64,000 nt of DNA, from positions 4,941,201-5,005,200 of the forward strand of contig PJRA01000263.1 of the NCBI GenBank assembly GCA_016987375.1. Reading direction: 5' to 3'. Below the pieces are notes generated by a model, which searched no databases, was not told the DNA's origin, and worked only from the letters and a program-made list of their open reading frames with translations. Of the stretch, positions 60,086 to 64,000 are shown piece by piece. Positions within the stretch are counted from its first letter, which is position 1. Each line of letters starts with the position of its first letter. The stretch comes from Brachionus koreanus (Eukaryota > Rotifera > Eurotatoria > Ploima > Brachionidae). A program made the translations under genes and the position numbers.

Positions 60086-62691
60086 GCTTCTGAACCATTT
60101 ATTTGGCAAGAAAATTATTTTTTTATTTTGTGAAATGATTTTATAAAAAAAATTAAAATTAATTCAGGCGTTTTCTAAAATTTCTTTTAGATTTTTAGTA
60201 TCATTAACTAAAGCAAAAAAATATTAAAATAGATAAATTAAATTACAAGAAACATGATGAATTAGAATAAAGCTACGGAATTAAAAGATTCAATTTTCAT
60301 GACCAAATTCAATTTGAAAAGTAGAATTACTAATTCTACTTTATGAAAAAAGGCTTAAGATATAAGAAAACTATTCACCAAGAATTCTAATTAAATAGCA
60401 ATTGTATTATTTATTACAAATATAAAATCAATTATATGAATATTAATAGAAATCTAGAAAGATTCTAATCTGAGATATTTGTTTTATTATGATGTGATTG
60501 ACATTAAACAATGAGAAAGTTCTATTTTCAAATATGCTTTTTTTTTATAAAAATGAACTTTTATTGTTAAATATTATTCCATATTTTTTAAGAGAATGTT
60601 CCAACAACTAACATTGAAAAACATCAAAATATTTTTTATTTATTTTTTTGGAATAAAAATTAATATATCTTAAATTAGAATAGATTTTATTTTATATTTC
60701 AAATCACATATTCGATTTATTTTTCTCATTTTAATTTTTAAGATATTTTAAAATTCTATAAATTTAAAAATAGAAAAATTAATACAAATATTTTCTTGCT
60801 TACTTATGTCGGTTACCCAATTTTTCCAATGTGAAAAATTTTAAATAACAAGAAAACTAGCAAAAAAACATTATAAACTATGAGATAGTGCTGATGTGTG
60901 ATTTCGAGAAATATAAAAATTTGAATAGCATAAAAACTTTGGTATTATTACAAATAAAAAACTTAAACATAAACTTAACATAAGATGCAAAAGAAATTGT
61001 CAAAAAACAATTGTGTATGATAACGAACAAATAAATAGTTAATTGATTGAATTAATTTTACAGTTTAGAAAAATTTTAAATTGACAAAAAATAAGTTATC
61101 AACTTATTTTCATTTATTTTTACATCGCCAGAATAGGTGTTAATTGAATAAATAAAAAACTAAAAAAATAAAAACAGGAACATATACAAATTATCTTTTT
61201 AATTTTATATAATATTTAAATTCGATTAGTATTTCAAAATATATTCGTAATTTTGAAATTTTTTTTTTTATATAAATTTTGACCTATGTATACAAGTTTT
61301 TGTGTCAATAAATAATGATTGCATATTAAATAATAGCTAAGGCTATTTGCTTTTGAATCACATACTTTATATTTTAAATTATAGAATATAATATTAAATT
61401 CAAATTTAAGTTGAAATCAATTTTTTTTTCAATTGATATCAATCTAGCAAAAATTAAGAAAATTTTGAAGAAAAATAATAAAGCAATTTGATTTTTGGTT
61501 TTTTTTTTCAAGTATTCAAATGTTTTTCAAGTGTAATTCAAAGAGCTGAAAAATTAATATTTTTAATTAAACAAAAACGAATATATCTATTTTGCAGAAC
61601 TAGTGATTTTTCCATTTAATTTTCTAAAAAGCTTTCACGGGAAGCGTCGCCGTCAAATTTGAAAGCGAATATGTATCAATTATTAACTAATTTTTCATTG
61701 ATTTTAGCTTGAAAACAAAAAGGAAATAATAAATTTCATGAATGAGAAAATTTTTTCTTAATTTTTAATTAAAAATAATTTAAGACGAAATTCAGGACCA
61801 TAATGGATTAATGATTTTTTCTCTATTTGAATCTAAAATAAAATAATCTGAAACTAAAGAAAAGTTTGTATGATAAATTAATTCTCTCATTTCAAAATAT
61901 AAATAATTTCTTTCTTCTCTAATATTTAATTTCTTTTTAGAATTTGTTGTTTTATGCCAAAACATTAAGCAACAAAAAAAAATAATAAAAAAATCAATTT
62001 ATCTAACACGAAACAAACTAAATTCCGTTGTTAAAACGAGAATAAAATTGGTTGATTTAGCTGTTATCTTGTTATTTCATTTCTAATAGCAGTTATTTAA
62101 TTTAAAAAATTCTATTAAGAATTAATTTACTTTTATAAATAAATGATTAGATTAAACATTTACCTTAATAATGAAACAATGTCATCAATTCAACGCCTTT
62201 TCTAGTAGATTAATTAAAAAAATAAAAATAAAAAAATTTTCATATGATTCAATATCCTCAAAAATCAAAAGTAACTGATTCAGCTTTTTTTAATTTAATT
62301 AATATTAGAATTTCGCTATGTTGGGTTCAATATTGTTCAATTTTTTTATTCGAATCTTATGAAAATAATAATATCCGAATGAAACTGATATTCTAAATTT
62401 GATTTAGTTTTATTTAAAAAAAAAAATTTTCTCTATGAGTATATTTTTAGAAATTTGTGATTATTGTTGGTGCGAATCGTCTATTTTTTTCAATTTAATT
62501 AAAATCTTAAGTTGATGAACACTTGTGACAAGAGAACCGTAATTACTTTTTAATTTAAAATTAGAATTAGTTTAGCATCTAGGAAATAAATATTGTTTTA
62601 AATAAACTGTCATAAATTATTTTGATACTTTTTTTTTTTAAACTATAATAAAACTTTTATTTTTATTTTGATGTTTAGAATCAAAATTATT
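60086..62691. other. A+T-rich intergenic DNA
   Basis: About 2.6 kb with no supported gene or repeat. A short higher-G+C patch at 61635-61665 (ACGGGAAGCGTCGCCGTC) stands out but has no open frame; it may be regulatory DNA for the guanylyl cyclase downstream. That is a guess. Confidence 0.35.
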
Positions 62692-63371
62692 ATGGTTTAC
62701 GGAATTTTAGTTCAAAGTGTTCAAGTAGCTTAATTGTTAAATCTTAAAAAAATTCAATTCAATTTTTGATTAAAAAGGATGCTATAATTACCAAGTTTGG
62801 TAAAGAACTTTGGGAAAAAATACAAGAGTTCTTGAATTTTGATGGAAATACTTTGCTTCAGAAAAAGATATATTCAGATGATTTATTTTCTCAAATAATC
62901 GATGCTCTGATCTTGTTTCGTCAAGAAGGAGATCATGACTATTACATGGAATTTTTTGGTATGTTCCAATAAATTAATTTGCTTGAATAGTCTAACTTTG
63001 AAGAAAAAATAGGCAATGCTTTTGTCGGCTACTTTTCTCATTTTGGGTTCGAAAAAATCCTTCGAGTAGCTGGTCGAAACTTCAGAGATTTTTTGTACTC
63101 AATTGATCAACTCCATGATAGCAATAGATTCGTGTTCCCCCATATGAGAAGTCCTCTTTTTTTTGTAGAATCAGAAGATGAACATGGAGTGTTTCTGCAT
63201 TATCAGTAAGCATTCTGCTTTAAAACGATTTAAAAATTAATAATTTTAATTATAGATCAAATAGACGAGGCTTTAACTATTATGTTATTGGGCAGATAAA
63301 AGAATGCTGCAAAAGGTTCTATAATCAATCTTGTGAAGTAAAAATTCACCAAGATATATCTGATGAAAAGC
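62692..63371 (+). CDS. Soluble guanylyl cyclase, haem-NO-binding N-terminus (partial)
   Basis: Exons 62692-62724, 62778-62958, 63013-63205 and 63256-63371 join with consistent phases: MVYGILVQSVQ, DAIITKFGKELWEKIQEF, then ILFRQEGDHDYYMEFFG, NAFVGYFSHFGFEKILRVAG, RNFRDFLYSIDQLHD and HMRSPLFF. This is the H-NOX (HNOB) domain of soluble guanylyl cyclase. The His in 'DQLHD' sits at the position of the proximal haem ligand (human beta1 His105), and LHYQSNRRGF contains the YxSxR haem-propionate motif, so haem binding looks intact. The last exon either continues past a C|GTAATT donor or reads to a stop at 63389-63391; I prefer the donor, since the dimerisation and cyclase domains must lie beyond the window. 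The residue set resembles beta-type or atypical (Gyc-88E/gcy-31) subunits. cGMP signalling to NO or O2 is the expected role. Confidence 0.85.
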
Positions 63372-63631
63372 GTAATTTTAACTTAATTTAGTTTAAAGAG
63401 TATTTTTGAACTGAACAAAAATTCTCAATAATTTTTCAAATGTGTTAATTTAAAGTCATTTTTAAGTCGAATAAAAAAAAAAATAATTTATTTTAAAAAA
63501 AAATAAATTAGAATTGGAATGCTAAGAAGAAAAAGCTTTACAGTTAATTAGGCTAAACGGCTTTGAGATTTAGTGTAGATATAAATATTCATATTGAATA
63601 TTCTAAGAATACAATGGAATATTTTTAAAAT

Positions 63632-63692
63632 TAGGCAAGCGATGATGACGGACAGTGGCCAACTTGGACTCACAAAAAAGCCGGTTTACAGT
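63632..63692 (+). other. Possible small exon, unidentified
   Basis: After an AATTAG acceptor-like site one frame reads ASDDDGQWPTWTHKKAGLQ and then a TAG; another frame is open from 63594. The G+C content is high locally. It is not a match to the guanylyl cyclase region that should follow the H-NOX domain, and its phase does not fit the preceding exon. Confidence 0.25.
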
Positions 63693-63725
63693 AGTTTTTT
63701 CAATCATTCAATTGAAAATGTTATT

Positions 63726-63933
63726 TTAACACTAGAAGCAGCAAAAAAAAATTCACAAATTATCCTATGTTTTAAATAGTTTTTTCAAATGAATATATCT
63801 TTTTTGAATTATAAAAATAGATTTTAAAATTTTCGTTAAAAAATTATATTACTTTTTAAGATTATTACAGTTTTTCTTTTTGAATTTAAAAAGAAAAAAA
63901 AACATGAAAAAAGCTTGGTGCTTCTAGTGTTAA
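63726..63933. mobile_element. Complete TTAA-flanked MITE (family A')
   Basis: TTAA at 63726-63729 and 63930-63933 bracket ends CACTAGAAGCAGC (left) and, as reverse complement, CACTAGAAGCACCAAGC (right), an inverted repeat of about 13 bases with one mismatch. The first nine bases (CACTAGAAG/C) are shared with the element at 41665, so the two are related TTAA-inserting, piggyBac-type non-autonomous elements. It lies downstream of, or in an intron of, the guanylyl cyclase gene. Confidence 0.75.
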
Positions 63934-64000
63934 TTCTTCTAATTTTTAAAAATTTTTTTTAAAGAGGGTTATTTATTATAAGGAAGGAGCTAATCGCTAG

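Noticed and set aside
1..64000. CRISPR array, operon structure or prokaryotic signals
   Set aside because: No spaced direct repeats; genes are spliced and eukaryotic throughout.

Overview
The window is animal nuclear DNA. It is very A+T rich (by eye about three quarters or more) and carries spliced genes with GT..AG introns, some under 60 bases, and metazoan-only families: an ependymin-related protein, a Kv-channel-interacting EF-hand protein, a haem-NO-binding guanylyl cyclase and a 7TM receptor. The mix of tiny introns, A+T richness, mariner/pogo/TTAA-type DNA elements and a CR1/jockey-like LINE fits a small invertebrate. My guess is a spiralian such as a monogonont rotifer, but that is inference. 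I assembled exons by hand from splice sites, reading frame and recalled family sequences.

Layout. 1-5.9 kb: gene-poor, with a tRNA-derived SINE and a decayed LINE. 5.9-13.4 kb (+): a two-exon PRRC2/nocte-like RNA-granule protein of 1873 aa. 14.4-15.4 kb: an unidentified open stretch (+) and the last two exons of a polycystin-like channel (-), whose upstream side is occupied by a MITE and a 5'-truncated LINE (16.3-18.2 kb). 19.5-20.3 kb (-): a complete four-exon ependymin-related gene. 20.3-24.1 kb: repeat island with TTAA-type ends, palindromic MITEs and a pogo/Tigger remnant. 24.1-26.2 kb (-): a single-exon 7TM receptor. 28.0-28.2 kb (-): an orphan terminal exon. 29.9-39.6 kb (-): the complete eight-exon CKAP5/XMAP215/Msps microtubule polymerase (2187 aa), with a mariner relic in one intron. 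39.9-43.1 kb: unidentified coding relics, a SINE copy, a TTAA MITE and an inverted repeat. 47.2-58.0 kb (+): a KChIP gene with up to seven alternative first exons feeding one common EF-hand body. 59.0-59.3 kb (-): a tyrosine-rich secreted peptide. 59.7-60.0 kb (+): SNRPG, the Sm G core protein. 62.7 kb to the end (+): the start of a soluble guanylyl cyclase and a TTAA MITE.

These genes do not form a pathway; this is ordinary eukaryotic gene order with repeats between and inside genes. The best-supported unusual structure is the KChIP first-exon series: short ATG exons spread over about 10 kb, each ending at a donor in the same phase (phase 1) as the common second exon. This would give one calcium-sensor core many different N-termini (myristoylated, acidic, basic or hydrophobic). 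Several short open stretches that look coding remain unidentified and are listed as such.
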